DNA from: a virus | DNA: 39,228 nucleotides | Virus record (IMG/VR): IMGVR_UViG_3300009593_000045 | Coordinates: 1 to 39,228 of that record | Direction: 5' to 3' (one strand) | Position numbers and translations under genes: made by a program | In this document: positions 1 through 8,451 of the stretch, one piece after another | Layout of the letters: the number at the start of each line of letters is the position of its first letter | Position numbering within the stretch: the stretch's first letter is position 1 | The notes under the pieces: model-generated | What the model was told of the DNA's origin: nothing | Seen by the model: the letters and a program-made list of their open reading frames with translations, nothing else | Database searches by the model: none

Positions 1-1728
1 TACAAGTGTTCCTGTAGTAACTGTTAAATCACCTGTACTTGCACCTGTAAATGAACCTGTACCTATTAAGAATTTGTCTGCACTTTCGTCCCAACCTATA
101 AATGCGTTGTCTGAGTCTCCTCTTTCAAGAACAATACCCATATCATTTGCAGGTGTTCCTGTTGTACCATTTCCTAACTCAATCAATCTATCTGTAATTG
201 TTGAGTTTGTAGTATCTAAAGTTGTGGTTGTTCCGTTTACATCTAAGTTACCTGTAACTGTCAAATTACCTGTTGCAGCTACGTCTGCGAAAGTTACATT
301 TGAACTTGTTGCAACTGCTTGTCCAATTGCAATTTCACCACTTGATACAGTAACACCTGTTCCACCTGAGATATGCGCTCTTACTTCTGACGCACTTGGG
401 CCTGTATATGTAATAACACCTGTAGAGTTATTGTATGCAAGTGAACCGTCTCCACCTGAATCTGTTACGGAGACCTTTCCTCTGATTGTTGCGTCTGTGA
501 TTGCAAGGTCTACCGCACCGTCACCAGCATCGTCATATGTTGCAGTGATATTTGTGTGTGAACCGTTTGTAGCAAATTGTGCACCAACGATATCTTCTAT
601 TTCTTCTTCTGTTTTACCCGAAGACGCAATTGTTAAAGTATTAGCTGCATCGTCATATGTCAATGACATGTTTGTACCAGCTTGTAATAGTGCGTTAACT
701 CTATCGTCTACTCTTTCTGATGTATGATAAAGATTACTTGAGCCTTCTGACAAGTCATCAGTATCGAAACCTGAAATACTTGTTGTAAGGTCTATTGTTC
801 CATCTGCATCTTGATAGGTTGCTGTAATACCTGTTTCAGTATTACCAGTAAACATTGCACCAGCAATGTCCTGTATTCTTTCTGCGTTCATTGTCACATC
901 GCCAGAAGATACAGTAAAGTCTGTACCGTCAAATGTTGCGACACCAGCGTTTGTTTCTGTTGCAAGTTCCGCTGAATATGTGACTGTTCCTGAACTTTCT
1001 GCAACGTCTACACCTTCACCAGCTGCAAAGGTTATTGTTCCACCTAATGCTGTTGCAGTTGTATTACTGCCGTCTGAAACTGTAATTGATGAATTTGCTA
1101 GTTTAGCGTTTGCAATAGAACCTGCCAACATGGCATTTGTAATACCACTTGCTTTTACTCTTAAGGTATCTGAATCTGTTTCTATAGAACTATCGTCTAC
1201 TTGAACCGCAAGTGTGACATCTCCTGATGTTCCACCACCTGTTAGACCGTCTCCAGCAACAACCGATGTAATATCACCTACTGTTGTAGATAGAACACCG
1301 TTAGTTGCAGTAATACCTGTTCCAGCCATTGCGGTTGCAATGTCTGCTAATGTTTCTTTCTTAGAACTGTTGTCTGATGCATCTATAATTGCAACACTAT
1401 CGTTTGCAATATCTACTGTTGCAGCTGTTAATTCGTTTAGGTCTACTGCAAGGGATACATCACCTGATGAACCACCACCTGATAAACCGTCTCCAGCAGT
1501 TACGCCTGTTACGTCTCCAACTTGTCCGTTGATTGTTAATGTGCCTGCACTATCATCATATGTTGTAGAAATACCTGTTCCTGCTTGGATTAAGGCGTTA
1601 ACTCTATCGTCAACTTTTTCGTTAAAATCACTTCCTAGTGCGGCTGATTGTATAAGACCTGAGCTGTTGATAACCTCGGTTACCCCGATACTCAGTCCGT
1701 TTTTTACATGAAAATTCTTTGCAGCCAC
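1..1728 (-). CDS. Repetitive tail-fibre protein, C-terminus beyond left edge
   Basis: The frame is open from a GTG at 1728 to the left edge (576 codons seen), so the 3' end is missing. GTG is chosen because GGAGG lies 8 bases upstream (1737-1741) and an in-frame TAA is just above it. The product is Gly/Thr/Ser/Asn-rich and made of repeated beta modules: VDDRVNALIQAGTGI followed by a YDDS.GTLTI strand occurs twice, and GDGLTGGGTSGDVTLAV-type segments recur. Near the left edge comes a NLTVTGNLDVNGTTTT module followed by IELGNG and FIGWDES strands. These modules are typical of fibre proteins of marine T4-like phages, which recognise the host surface. It lies at the downstream end of the baseplate/fibre block, behind its own late promoter. 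The family assignment rests on composition and motifs; receptor and exact position in the virion are unknown. Confidence 0.8.
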   Translation of the reverse strand, partial: MAAKNFHVKNGLSIGVTEVINSSGLIQSAALGSDFNEKVDDRVNALIQAGTGISTTYDDSAGTLTINGQVGDVTGVTAGDGLSGGGSSGDVSLAVDLNELTAATVDIANDSVAIIDASDNSSKKETLADIATAMAGTGITATNGVLSTTVGDITSVVAGDGLTGGGTSGDVTLAVQVDDSSIETDSDTLRVKASGITNAMLAGSIANAKLANSSITVSDGSNTTATALGGTITFAAGEGVDVAESSGTVTYSAELATETNAGVATFDGTDFTVSSGDVTMNAERIQDIAGAMFTGNTETGITATYQDADGTIDLTTSISGFDTDDLSEGSSNLYHTSERVDDRVNALLQAGTNMSLTYDDAANTLTIASSGKTEEEIEDIVGAQFATNGSHTNITATYDDAGDGAVDLAITDATIRGKVSVTDSGGDGSLAYNNSTGVITYTGPSASEVRAHISGGTGVTVSSGEIAIGQAVATSSNVTFADVAATGNLTVTGNLDVNGTTTTLDTTNSTITDRLIELGNGTTGTPANDMGIVLERGDSDNAFIGWDESADKFLIGTGSFTGASTGDLTVTTGTLV

Positions 1729-1791
1729 GCTGTTCGCCTCCGTTTACTGTTCACTATCCCAGTTCACAGCATTATTAAAAATGTCTACTGT

Positions 1792-1799
1792 TATTTATA
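1792..1799 (-). promoter_or_regulatory. Late promoter -10 box TATAAATA
   Basis: A perfect T4-type late -10 element on the minus strand lies in the gap between the 137-residue protein gene and the fibre gene starting at 1728. Transcription would start near 1786, giving a leader of about 58 bases that contains the GGAGG ribosome binding site. The match is seen directly; promoter activity is inferred from the T4 late consensus. Confidence 0.7.
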
Positions 1800-1800
1800 A

Positions 1801-1815
1801 CTAAACGGAGTTTAG
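1801..1815 (-). other. Short hairpin after the 137-residue protein gene
   Basis: CTAAAC-TCC-GTTTAG (minus strand) is a perfect 6-bp stem with a 3-base loop, just after the stop codon at 1818-1820 and directly before the late promoter. There is no U-run after it, so it is more likely an mRNA 3'-end protecting hairpin than an intrinsic terminator. Confidence 0.35.
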
Positions 1816-1817
1816 GA

Positions 1818-2231
1818 TTAAGATTCTACTAATTGTCTGTCAAATTTAAAGACAGTTGAGCTTGTAGAGGCAGGGGTTATAAGTAATCTTGCATTCGCAC
1901 CACTAATATCAGCGGCAAATGTTGCTAAATCACTACCTGATTTGAGAATACCATATTCAAGAATATCTGCAGTCGAACCGTCATGAGATATAACAAGTTC
2001 TGTAGAATGGTAATCTGAACCTTGAGTTACAGAAACAATATATCTTGCAGTCGTGAAAGACGCATGTGCAAAAGTATCCAGTGCAACTTGAGTTGTTGCG
2101 GTTGTGGTTGTAGAACCTGATTTTCTTCTTGAGGAAACTAATTCTTTACTTACAACAATATCGTCATTAGCACTATCATAATAGATGTGTCTAGAAATTT
2201 CTGCAAGTTTGAATGCTAATGACCTAGGCAT
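1818..2231 (-). CDS. Small virion protein with one marine-phage beta domain
   Basis: A 137-residue protein whose start overlaps the upstream stop (TAATG) and follows an AGGAG ribosome binding site. Residues 41-133 form one copy of a roughly 90-residue domain (TTTT..TQVALDTF...ARYIVSV, then ELVISHDG, EYG and ARLLITPAS). The same domain occurs twice in the gene immediately upstream. Residues 1-40 are different and contain a short basic stretch (SSRRKSGS). Domains of this kind are common in structural proteins of marine T4-like phages, so a surface or fibre-associated role is inferred. No enzyme motif is visible. Confidence 0.7.
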   Translation of the reverse strand: MPRSLAFKLAEISRHIYYDSANDDIVVSKELVSSRRKSGSTTTTATTQVALDTFAHASFTTARYIVSVTQGSDYHSTELVISHDGSTADILEYGILKSGSDLATFAADISGANARLLITPASTSSTVFKFDRQLVES

Positions 2232-3367
2232 TATTCTCCTCTCTTAGTTACGTCCCAATAGAACGTAGTATTAGTATTAGCAGGAGTTACCAATAGATTA
2301 GTATTTCCTGAACTAACTGAGGTATTTAGAGAGAATAGAACACTTGATGTCACTACATCACCATATTGTGAGAAGAATGCATCAGTTCCGTCTGTACCCA
2401 CGACTATCTCAGCGGCGTGAGTACCACTTGAGTGAACTGCAAGTAATGAATATTTCAATCCTTCATATGCGACTGATTGTGAATCAAGAGTCTGTTCAGA
2501 AGTTGTAGTTGTTGTTAGTTCACCGTCTTTGGTAGCAGGAAGTCTTGAGTATGTTAAAAAGAAAGTGGTATTTGTATTTGCAGGAGTAACTCTTAATAGT
2601 TGATTACCACTAGACATAGTTGTGCTAACAGTATATAAGAATGCACCTGTAGTTGTTACGTCACCATATTGTGAGAAGAATGCGTTACTACCGTCATTAC
2701 CCATTACTATTTCACATGAATGTGAACCTGTTGAATGAACTGCAGTTAATGATACCTTAGTTGCTTTCGCACCAGCAGACGCAACCGATAAAATAGTTTG
2801 GTCTGCGTTAGTAGTTGTCAGTGCTGAACTAGAAGTTTCTAATGCGACTGGATTCTTAGGTGTTTTAATACATACTACGTCACCACTTTCTCCATTTGCT
2901 TGAAGAGTGATAACTGAGGAACTTGTTGTTGCGTAGTCAACACCACCGTCTTGTAGTAATACACCATTTAGATATACTGCTTCTTTACCAAGTTCATATG
3001 ACAATGCTTGCCCATCATCGTCATTTCCTGATATGGTAGTTGTAGTTCCCGATAGAGTAAAGGTAAAAGTATTTCCAGTTCCATAACTTCCACCACCGCT
3101 TTGGTCTGCCCACGACAAAGTCCCCGAACCATCGGTTGTTATTACTTGGTCAGATGTGCCGTCAGAAGTGGGGAATGTGATTGCGTCATTAATAGTGAAT
3201 GATGCAGGATTAGACCCTACTTCTACAATGGCAGCTGAACCGTCATTCTTCTCAGTGTAAAACCTACCGTGGTAAGTATTTACTGCCAATTCCCCTAGAG
3301 TTATATCTGAGGTAGTTGGAACAGCGTTCTGAGTCGATGACTTCTTGAACGTTATGACTGTTGCCAT
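2231..3367 (-). CDS. Virion structural protein with two copies of a 90-residue domain
   Basis: A 378-residue protein. Residues 1-50 contain LGELAVNTYHGRFYTEKNDGS, an N-terminal segment resembling those that attach tail-fibre or tropism-determinant proteins in many phages. Residues about 60-90 (TFPTSDGTSDQVITTDGSG, then LSW) are a common fibre segment. Residues 130-168 form a VYLNGVLLQDGGVDY...ITL...GDVV module that also appears in two other proteins here. Residues 183-275 and 284-375 are tandem copies of one domain, each with FFSQYGDV and a TPANTNTTF ending. The third copy is in the next gene. The most likely role is a fibre or baseplate-decorating protein; the exact role is unknown. Confidence 0.75.
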   Translation of the reverse strand: MATVITFKKSSTQNAVPTTSDITLGELAVNTYHGRFYTEKNDGSAAIVEVGSNPASFTINDAITFPTSDGTSDQVITTDGSGTLSWADQSGGGSYGTGNTFTFTLSGTTTTISGNDDDGQALSYELGKEAVYLNGVLLQDGGVDYATTSSSVITLQANGESGDVVCIKTPKNPVALETSSSALTTTNADQTILSVASAGAKATKVSLTAVHSTGSHSCEIVMGNDGSNAFFSQYGDVTTTGAFLYTVSTTMSSGNQLLRVTPANTNTTFFLTYSRLPATKDGELTTTTTSEQTLDSQSVAYEGLKYSLLAVHSSGTHAAEIVVGTDGTDAFFSQYGDVVTSSVLFSLNTSVSSGNTNLLVTPANTNTTFYWDVTKRGE

Positions 3368-3387
3368 GTATTACCCTATTCTAATAA

Positions 3388-4815
3388 TTAAAAAGTCCCA
3401 CCGTCTATTGCGGTAATAGTTACAGCACCACTAGATACAGTGAAGTTATCACTTGAGAATGATGCAATACCTTTATTGGAACTTGTTGCATCTTCACCAA
3501 TGATTGTAATTGAACCTGAACCGTTAGTGATATCAATACCTTCACCTGCAGTTAAAGTTGCAAGTGCAACGTCTGAACCTGTACCAATCATTAACTGACC
3601 GTTTGCAGGTGTAGCGCCGTCTAATGAAGTTATTGAACCACTTAGTGCTAAACCAACACCTTCGATATTTCCGAATGCAACGTTACCTGCAGTACCTGAA
3701 AATACTTCGGAAGTATTTGTTGCGTCTGCGATAAATGTAAACTTACTTGCACTATCGTCATATCCAAAGAAACCTACTTTAGCAGAAGAACCGTTATGAT
3801 ATCTAAATTCAATACCTCTATCTTTGTTGTCGTCTGAGCCAGGAGCACTGTCTCCACCAACTGTAAAGATTGGGTCGTCTACTGTTGTAGTTGTTGAGTT
3901 AACAGTTGTTGTAGTACCGTTAACTGTTAGGTTTCCTGTGACCGTAAGACTATTTCCTACAGTTACGTCATCAGGTAAACCTACTGTGATTGTTTGTCCA
4001 CTTGCTGAAGTTTCTATCTCGTTTGATGTACCAGCGATTGTTAGTGATTGTGAATCAAGGTCTATTGCACCTGTTCCTGAATCAGCTGCAACGTCTAAAT
4101 CTTGAGAAGTTATGTTTGTATCAACATAGTCTTTAACAGCAGCCGCTGTTGGGAACCCTGTATCTACATCATTACTTGAGATACCCTCTGATTCTGTAAT
4201 GATAACTGCGTCTGCAATTTTAGCAAGTGTGACTGCGTCATTTGAGATAGTTATAACACCAGTGTCCGCCATAGTAGCGTCACCTGACATTACGTTATCT
4301 ATCCACTTAGATGTTCCTGTATCATACAGTAACATTGCACCGTCAGCTGCTGAAGTGATATTGGTGTCTGTTGCACCGTCAATTGTTGATGTTACAGTCC
4401 TAAAACTAAGATTTCCTGAACCATCGGTTTCAATTACCTGATTAGCAGAACCGTCTGCACCCATCAGTGTAAATGTTACATTTGAACCAACCGCATTTGG
4501 CGATTTCAAAGCAACGTAGTTTGTACCGTTGTCAGAATCTTCTCTAAGTTGAATCTCTGCACCAGCAGTTGCACCATTACCAACAATTAAGTTAGCAGGT
4601 GTGGGTGTAGAACCCTTTATGATATCAGTAAAAAATTTACCACCAATTTCATGTATAACTGGGTTTGAACTTGAATCTACAGACTCAATGAACAACTTTG
4701 AGGACGCACCGTCATTAGAACGGTCTTGGACATACGCCAATTCCGCTTCTGCTAAATCCGATACTGTAGGGCTAGAAACACCAGTCGTTCTTTTAATTTG
4801 AATTACTGTTGCCAT
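3388..4815 (-). CDS. Tail-fibre-like structural protein
   Basis: A 475-residue protein with a GAGGA ribosome binding site upstream of the ATG at 4815. The N-terminus ([17 protein letters not shown], then [16 protein letters not shown] and KLFIES) is the conserved head of marine T4-like fibre proteins, probably the part that docks on the baseplate or another fibre. The middle holds the recurrent [16 protein letters not shown] module, followed by [10 protein letters not shown] and a [10 protein letters not shown]...[15 protein letters not shown] segment, repeated in many cyanophage and pelagiphage fibres. The protein ends in IDGGTF, as does the 68-residue protein encoded upstream. It is transcribed from a late promoter with a structured leader of about 110 bases. 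Confidence 0.8.
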   Translation of the reverse strand: MATVIQIKRTTGVSSPTVSDLAEAELAYVQDRSNDGASSKLFIESVDSSSNPVIHEIGGKFFTDIIKGSTPTPANLIVGNGATAGAEIQLREDSDNGTNYVALKSPNAVGSNVTFTLMGADGSANQVIETDGSGNLSFRTVTSTIDGATDTNITSAADGAMLLYDTGTSKWIDNVMSGDATMADTGVITISNDAVTLAKIADAVIITESEGISSNDVDTGFPTAAAVKDYVDTNITSQDLDVAADSGTGAIDLDSQSLTIAGTSNEIETSASGQTITVGLPDDVTVGNSLTVTGNLTVNGTTTTVNSTTTTVDDPIFTVGGDSAPGSDDNKDRGIEFRYHNGSSAKVGFFGYDDSASKFTFIADATNTSEVFSGTAGNVAFGNIEGVGLALSGSITSLDGATPANGQLMIGTGSDVALATLTAGEGIDITNGSGSITIIGEDATSSNKGIASFSSDNFTVSSGAVTITAIDGGTF

Positions 4816-4944
4816 TTATTTTTTCCTCGTATAATTCTGTTATTAATCCCACATGGGTATATCCATAATGAACCTATCCACTCACAATGTGGGTCGGAAC
4901 TCACTGGTTGTTCCCTTGATATGTGTCTTATACTATTTATACGA
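4816..4944 (-). other. Structured intergenic leader of the 475-residue fibre gene
   Basis: No gene fits this 129-base gap. It holds a late promoter, then inverted repeats on the transcribed strand: a 7-bp pair CCCACAT (4848-4854) with ATGTGGG (4887-4893), and a GGAAC/GTTCC hairpin with a 9-base loop inside 4894-4918. The ribosome binding site GAGGA lies next to the gene. The inverted repeats are seen in the sequence; a role as a translational control leader is inferred. Confidence 0.45.
4934..4941 (-). promoter_or_regulatory. Late promoter -10 box TATAAATA
   Basis: A perfect late -10 box just downstream of the stop of the 68-residue gene, on the minus strand. The predicted start near 4928 gives a leader of about 112 bases ahead of the fibre gene at 4815. 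Confidence 0.7.
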
Positions 4945-5151
4945 TTAGAAAGTGCCACCGTCAATGACTGTGGTAGTTTTCCACTTATCTTCGGTTTGGT
5001 CGTATTGTAGATACCCTTTATCAGTTTCTGAAGCTTCTACGTCTTGTAGTTCCTGAATGGATTTTGCTGATAAATTAACGTCTGTAACTCCAACTTTTAA
5101 AGTTTGTACCTTGATGTTTCCTGTTCCTCTAAGTTTTCCTTTAATTGCCAT
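4945..5151 (-). CDS. Small structural protein ending in IDGGTF
   Basis: A 68-residue protein (MAIKGKLRGTGNIKVQTLKVGV at the N-terminus) with a GAGGT ribosome binding site 6 bases before the ATG. Its C-terminal half carries SIQELQDVE...TDKGYLQYDQTEDKWKTT, a fibre-type segment, and it ends IDGGTF exactly like the 475-residue fibre protein encoded next. It starts 2 bases after the stop of the preceding gene, so the two are probably translationally coupled. It may be a small fibre-attachment or tip protein; no function is known. Confidence 0.7.
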   Translation of the reverse strand: MAIKGKLRGTGNIKVQTLKVGVTDVNLSAKSIQELQDVEASETDKGYLQYDQTEDKWKTTTVIDGGTF

Positions 5152-5153
5152 GT

Positions 5154-5486
5154 TTACCTCGTTACGCCTGGTGTTACTGTTGCTTGTCCTTCAACAACAC
5201 GACTTATTGAACCACTTCCGTCTGTTATCAATAAATCATATACATATCTTCCTGCTTCTAAAGCAGTTGTAACAGTATCAGTTAATGTCATTGTAACTGT
5301 TCCACCAACTCCATTATGTGAACATGTAAAGGTTGCAGCCGCATTTGAAGAACCATATGTTTTTCTTAATTGAGCAGTCGCAGTAAATCCAGTGAGATTC
5401 AATACATCACCTACTGTATCTGTTAAGTCAACTTGTATAGCAAAGTCTGTACCTTGGTCTATGAATATGTTTGCGATTATTGCCAT
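5154..5486 (-). CDS. Small baseplate-upper-protein-like beta protein
   Basis: A 110-residue protein, all beta by appearance. It starts MAIIANIFIDQGTDF and continues with VDLTDTVGDVLNLTGFTATAQLRKTYGSS, then a long YVYDLLITDGSG strand near the end. This pattern resembles the N-terminal domain of BppU-type baseplate proteins and the small Ig-like structural proteins of marine T4-like phages. Its ATG is exactly 5 bases downstream of a TATAAATA late box, and no Shine-Dalgarno sequence is visible, so the mRNA may be leaderless. A baseplate or fibre adaptor role is an inference. Confidence 0.7.
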   Translation of the reverse strand: MAIIANIFIDQGTDFAIQVDLTDTVGDVLNLTGFTATAQLRKTYGSSNAAATFTCSHNGVGGTVTMTLTDTVTTALEAGRYVYDLLITDGSGSISRVVEGQATVTPGVTR

Positions 5487-5491
5487 TTAAC

Positions 5492-5499
5492 TATTTATA
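5492..5499 (-). promoter_or_regulatory. Late -10 box five bases from the start codon
   Basis: TATAAATA, then GTTAA, then ATG on the minus strand. With T4 late spacing (box at -13 to -6) the predicted +1 is the A of the ATG at 5486, giving a leaderless message. The same geometry occurs before gp25 and before the gene at 28663. Confidence 0.65.
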
Positions 5500-5503
5500 C
5501 CTA

Positions 5504-6844
5504 TTATGATTTACTAAATTGAGCTGCAGGAACTGTTTGGTGAATTTTTTCTAATGTTCCTTGGTCATTTACATAAACTTCTTGTAATTTTCTTAAAGTT
5601 CCAGCGTCATTTAAGTATACTGCTTTAACTTTGGCAGCCGCACCAATACTTCTAGTTGTAGAATATGCTTGTTGGAAAATATAACTCAACTGATAATTCT
5701 GTTGGAAAGGATATGATTGTTGTGCATTTGCAGGATACGTACCACGTGCATCAGCAGGATAAGTAAATGGATATCTTGCTTGGTAATTAAACGGATAACT
5801 AGTTTGTTTATTTGCAGGATATGGAAATCTTCCCCGAGCATTTGCTTGGTAATTAAACGGTTGTTGTCCATCAGCAGGATATCTTCCACGTGCTTGATAA
5901 GTTGCAGGATATGGGTATCTCGCTTGATAGTTAAATGGATATCTTGCCTGATAGGTATACGGATACCTTCCCTGTCCAGTTCCATTGGAAATGTATGGTT
6001 GTTGGTTTTGAGTTGTAAACGGATACCTTCCCCTTGACGAATATGTCTGTTGCACCCTTGGGGTACTTGTGTATGGTTGTTGAAAAGAATAGACATCTTG
6101 GAACCATATACCTGGCCCTATATCTTCAAATTGAAGCATTCTTCCGATTGCAGGTCTTTGAGCGAGAAAAGTTTGGGGTCTACGACCCTGATTCTGTGTA
6201 CTGTATTGGCCAGGCCCAGGCTGTATGAATGGATAAGGAGTTTGGAAAAATACAAGTTGTCCTTTAGGGCCAATATCACCCATAGGTGTTCGACCTCTGG
6301 CGTCATGTGCGTTTGCCGAAAATCCAGTAGATGGATATGTATACGGTTGTTGCACAGCTGCAGGTCTTCTTGCAATATATGGATATCGCCCTTGGTTGTT
6401 TGTAGGACTAGGTCTTCTTGCCTGATAGGTATACGGAAATGGATACCTTCCCTGTGCATCAGCAGGATACGTACCACGTGCACTTGCAGGATATCTTCCA
6501 CGTGCTTGATAGTTTGCAGGATAAGGATATCTCGCTTGGTAAGTAAATGGTGTTTGTCCTATCGCAGGATAAGTAAATGGATATCTTCCCTGTGCTTGAT
6601 ATTCAGATGGTGTTTGACCTATTGCAGATGCAGGATATCTACCTCGAGCGTTAGCTTGATAAGTAAATGGATATCTTGCTTGATAAGTAAATGGTGTTTG
6701 ACCACTTACAGCTCTTTGTACCTGTAAATCACCTGTGACAGCTTTCTGACCTTGATAAGGTTGTTGGAAAGTTCCTGATTGACCTAGTTGTCCTAGTTGA
6801 CTATGCGGAGCATTCTTGGTGTTTATATATATTTCGTCTGCCAT
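5504..6844 (-). CDS. Tyr/Pro/Arg/Gln-repeat adhesin-like virion protein
   Basis: A 446-residue protein with three parts. Residues 1-45 are Gln/Gly-rich. The large middle is degenerate repeats such as RYPFTYQA, RYPFNYQA, RYPYPANYQARG and GRYPASARG, interrupted near residues 190-270 by a different segment (GDIGPKGQLVFFQTPYPF...LQFEDIGPGIWFQDVYSFQ). The last 50 residues carry VYLNDAGTLRKL and VYVNDQGTLEKI, a paired motif found at the ends of marine phage fibre proteins. The repeat has almost no Asp, Glu, Lys or Cys but is very rich in Tyr, Pro, Arg, Gln and Ala. It lies between fibre genes. A flexible adhesive or spacer role is inferred; no known function. Overlapping open frames in this stretch are artefacts of the repeats. 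Confidence 0.75.
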   Translation of the reverse strand: MADEIYINTKNAPHSQLGQLGQSGTFQQPYQGQKAVTGDLQVQRAVSGQTPFTYQARYPFTYQANARGRYPASAIGQTPSEYQAQGRYPFTYPAIGQTPFTYQARYPYPANYQARGRYPASARGTYPADAQGRYPFPYTYQARRPSPTNNQGRYPYIARRPAAVQQPYTYPSTGFSANAHDARGRTPMGDIGPKGQLVFFQTPYPFIQPGPGQYSTQNQGRRPQTFLAQRPAIGRMLQFEDIGPGIWFQDVYSFQQPYTSTPRVQQTYSSRGRYPFTTQNQQPYISNGTGQGRYPYTYQARYPFNYQARYPYPATYQARGRYPADGQQPFNYQANARGRFPYPANKQTSYPFNYQARYPFTYPADARGTYPANAQQSYPFQQNYQLSYIFQQAYSTTRSIGAAAKVKAVYLNDAGTLRKLQEVYVNDQGTLEKIHQTVPAAQFSKS

Positions 6845-6861
6845 TACACATTACTCATTCA

Positions 6862-8451
6862 CTATATTACAAACCAAAGGTGACCGTCCGAAGTTGAACC
6901 AACTGCGCCTGGAGCTGAGTTAGTAACTTCATAGTCAACTTGCACGTCATTTGCATTGACTTTAATCCCTTTACCTGCGCCGATATTTATGGTGTTTTCT
7001 CCTGTAGCTTCTGTAGTTGCAAGTAAACCAGCACCACTTTCAATATCACTGTGAATGGTTAATGTATTAGCGGAATCATCATATGTTAAGTCGATACCGT
7101 TTCCACCGACTAGTCCACCACCACCTAAGAAGTCTAAAACATCTTCATTACCGTATAAAGCATTACCATTAATAGTTAAAGTATTACTTGCATCGTCATA
7201 TGAAGTTGTTATACCTGTTCCACCAACTAATAATGCGTTAACTCTATCGTCAACTCTTTCGTTTGTGAAATATAAATTACTTGAACCCTCTGTTACTGTA
7301 TCAGAAGTAGCTTGGTCTGTTGGTTCATATCTACTATTACTTGAACTATAAACAAGTATCTGACCGTTACTTGGGGCACTTCCACCAACATCACTTAATC
7401 CTGTAATACTATGGTTTGCAATACCTGAAACTGTTCCTGTTAAGGAACCTGTAAATGTACCAGTAATAGTTTTATTTGTTAATGTTTGAGTTGCACTTGT
7501 TCCAACCAACTCTTGGTCTCCACCTTTAGGAAGTGTTAATGTATTTGTAACACCTTCACTGTGTGGTTGTGGTTTAATTGTTTGACCGTGTGAGTTAGCA
7601 TGACAGTTAAGTTTAATCTGTCCTTCTGTTGAACCCCCACCTCTGAATTCTGTTATGTATGTAGCTGCGGTAACCTGAACATTACCTGAACTTGAAGTTA
7701 ACGGCCCAATGTGTGTTCCTGTAGTATCACCTGCAACGTTACCTGTTAAGTTACCAGCAAATGCAGTAGAAGTTATACTTGTCCAACCAGTACCATTACC
7801 ACCAGTAAATGTTCCCGTTCCGTCTGTAATTGTCGGAGCAGTAAATGTATGTCCAGTATCAACTGATAGATTACCGTCAACTTTAGTTACACCTTCTAAC
7901 TGTATGTTTATACCAGTATCTAATGAAGTTATAGAAGGAGTATTGTTTGCATTTAATATGATACCATTACTATTATGGTTAAAGATTGTATTGTTTGCAG
8001 TTTCTGTAAATAAAGAACTACCACCGACACCACCGCCCTGAACTGTTAAGAATGAACCAGTAAAGGCATGGATTGCAATTTTATCACCTAGGGTAGCAGC
8101 TGAAATAAGTGTAATCTTTTTGAATGTTCCGTCTGATTGTTGACTTGCTAAAACATAGTCGTCACCAACTCTTAACAATGCACCATTTTTATAAACCTGT
8201 ATTCTATCTTTCTTGTATACTAGGTCATTACTAAATGCGTCATTTCCTGTAAATTCAGTCTGACCACCGTCTGCAGTATAAAGGAACTCTTGATAGAAGA
8301 ATGTTTTATCTTCTATACTATTGATTGCGTCTATTAGATTTCCTTTAACGTCAGTTCTTAAGCCAGAGATATCCCCAACGTCATTTGCTAAATCGTTGTA
8401 ACGAGTTCTAAAGTTTTCTAACGTACTAAATTGGTCAATTGTTTTTGCCAT
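6862..8451 (-). CDS. Tail-fibre-like structural protein
   Basis: A 529-residue protein. The N-terminus (MAKTIDQFSTLENFRTRYNDL, then NDVGDISGL and NLIDAINSI) is the conserved attachment region of fibre proteins in marine T4-like phages. It is followed by a module IQVYKNGALLRVGDDYVL...ITLISAATLGDKIAIHAF. Later parts contain repeated sequence TGTFTGSLTGTVSGI and two VNALLVGGTGITTSYDDASN-type modules shared with the fibre gene at 1-1728. It ends HLWFVI at a TAG followed directly by TGA, a tandem stop. Its start overlaps the 3' end of the 79-residue gene by 17 bases, with only a weak GAGAGA ribosome binding site. Confidence 0.78.
   Translation of the reverse strand: MAKTIDQFSTLENFRTRYNDLANDVGDISGLRTDVKGNLIDAINSIEDKTFFYQEFLYTADGGQTEFTGNDAFSNDLVYKKDRIQVYKNGALLRVGDDYVLASQQSDGTFKKITLISAATLGDKIAIHAFTGSFLTVQGGGVGGSSLFTETANNTIFNHNSNGIILNANNTPSITSLDTGINIQLEGVTKVDGNLSVDTGHTFTAPTITDGTGTFTGGNGTGWTSITSTAFAGNLTGNVAGDTTGTHIGPLTSSSGNVQVTAATYITEFRGGGSTEGQIKLNCHANSHGQTIKPQPHSEGVTNTLTLPKGGDQELVGTSATQTLTNKTITGTFTGSLTGTVSGIANHSITGLSDVGGSAPSNGQILVYSSSNSRYEPTDQATSDTVTEGSSNLYFTNERVDDRVNALLVGGTGITTSYDDASNTLTINGNALYGNEDVLDFLGGGGLVGGNGIDLTYDDSANTLTIHSDIESGAGLLATTEATGENTINIGAGKGIKVNANDVQVDYEVTNSAPGAVGSTSDGHLWFVI

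Noticed and set aside
74-1711. Three Val/Ser/Pro-rich open frames on the plus strand at the left edge
   Set aside because: They mirror the fibre gene on the minus strand, which has a good GTG start with GGAGG and recognisable fibre modules.
5686-6727. Several long open frames on both strands inside the repeat-protein gene
   Set aside because: They arise because the repeated DNA lacks stops in other frames. Their proteins are Ile/Arg/His- or Cys/Ser-rich without start signals, whereas the chosen frame has a conserved C-terminus and fits the operon.
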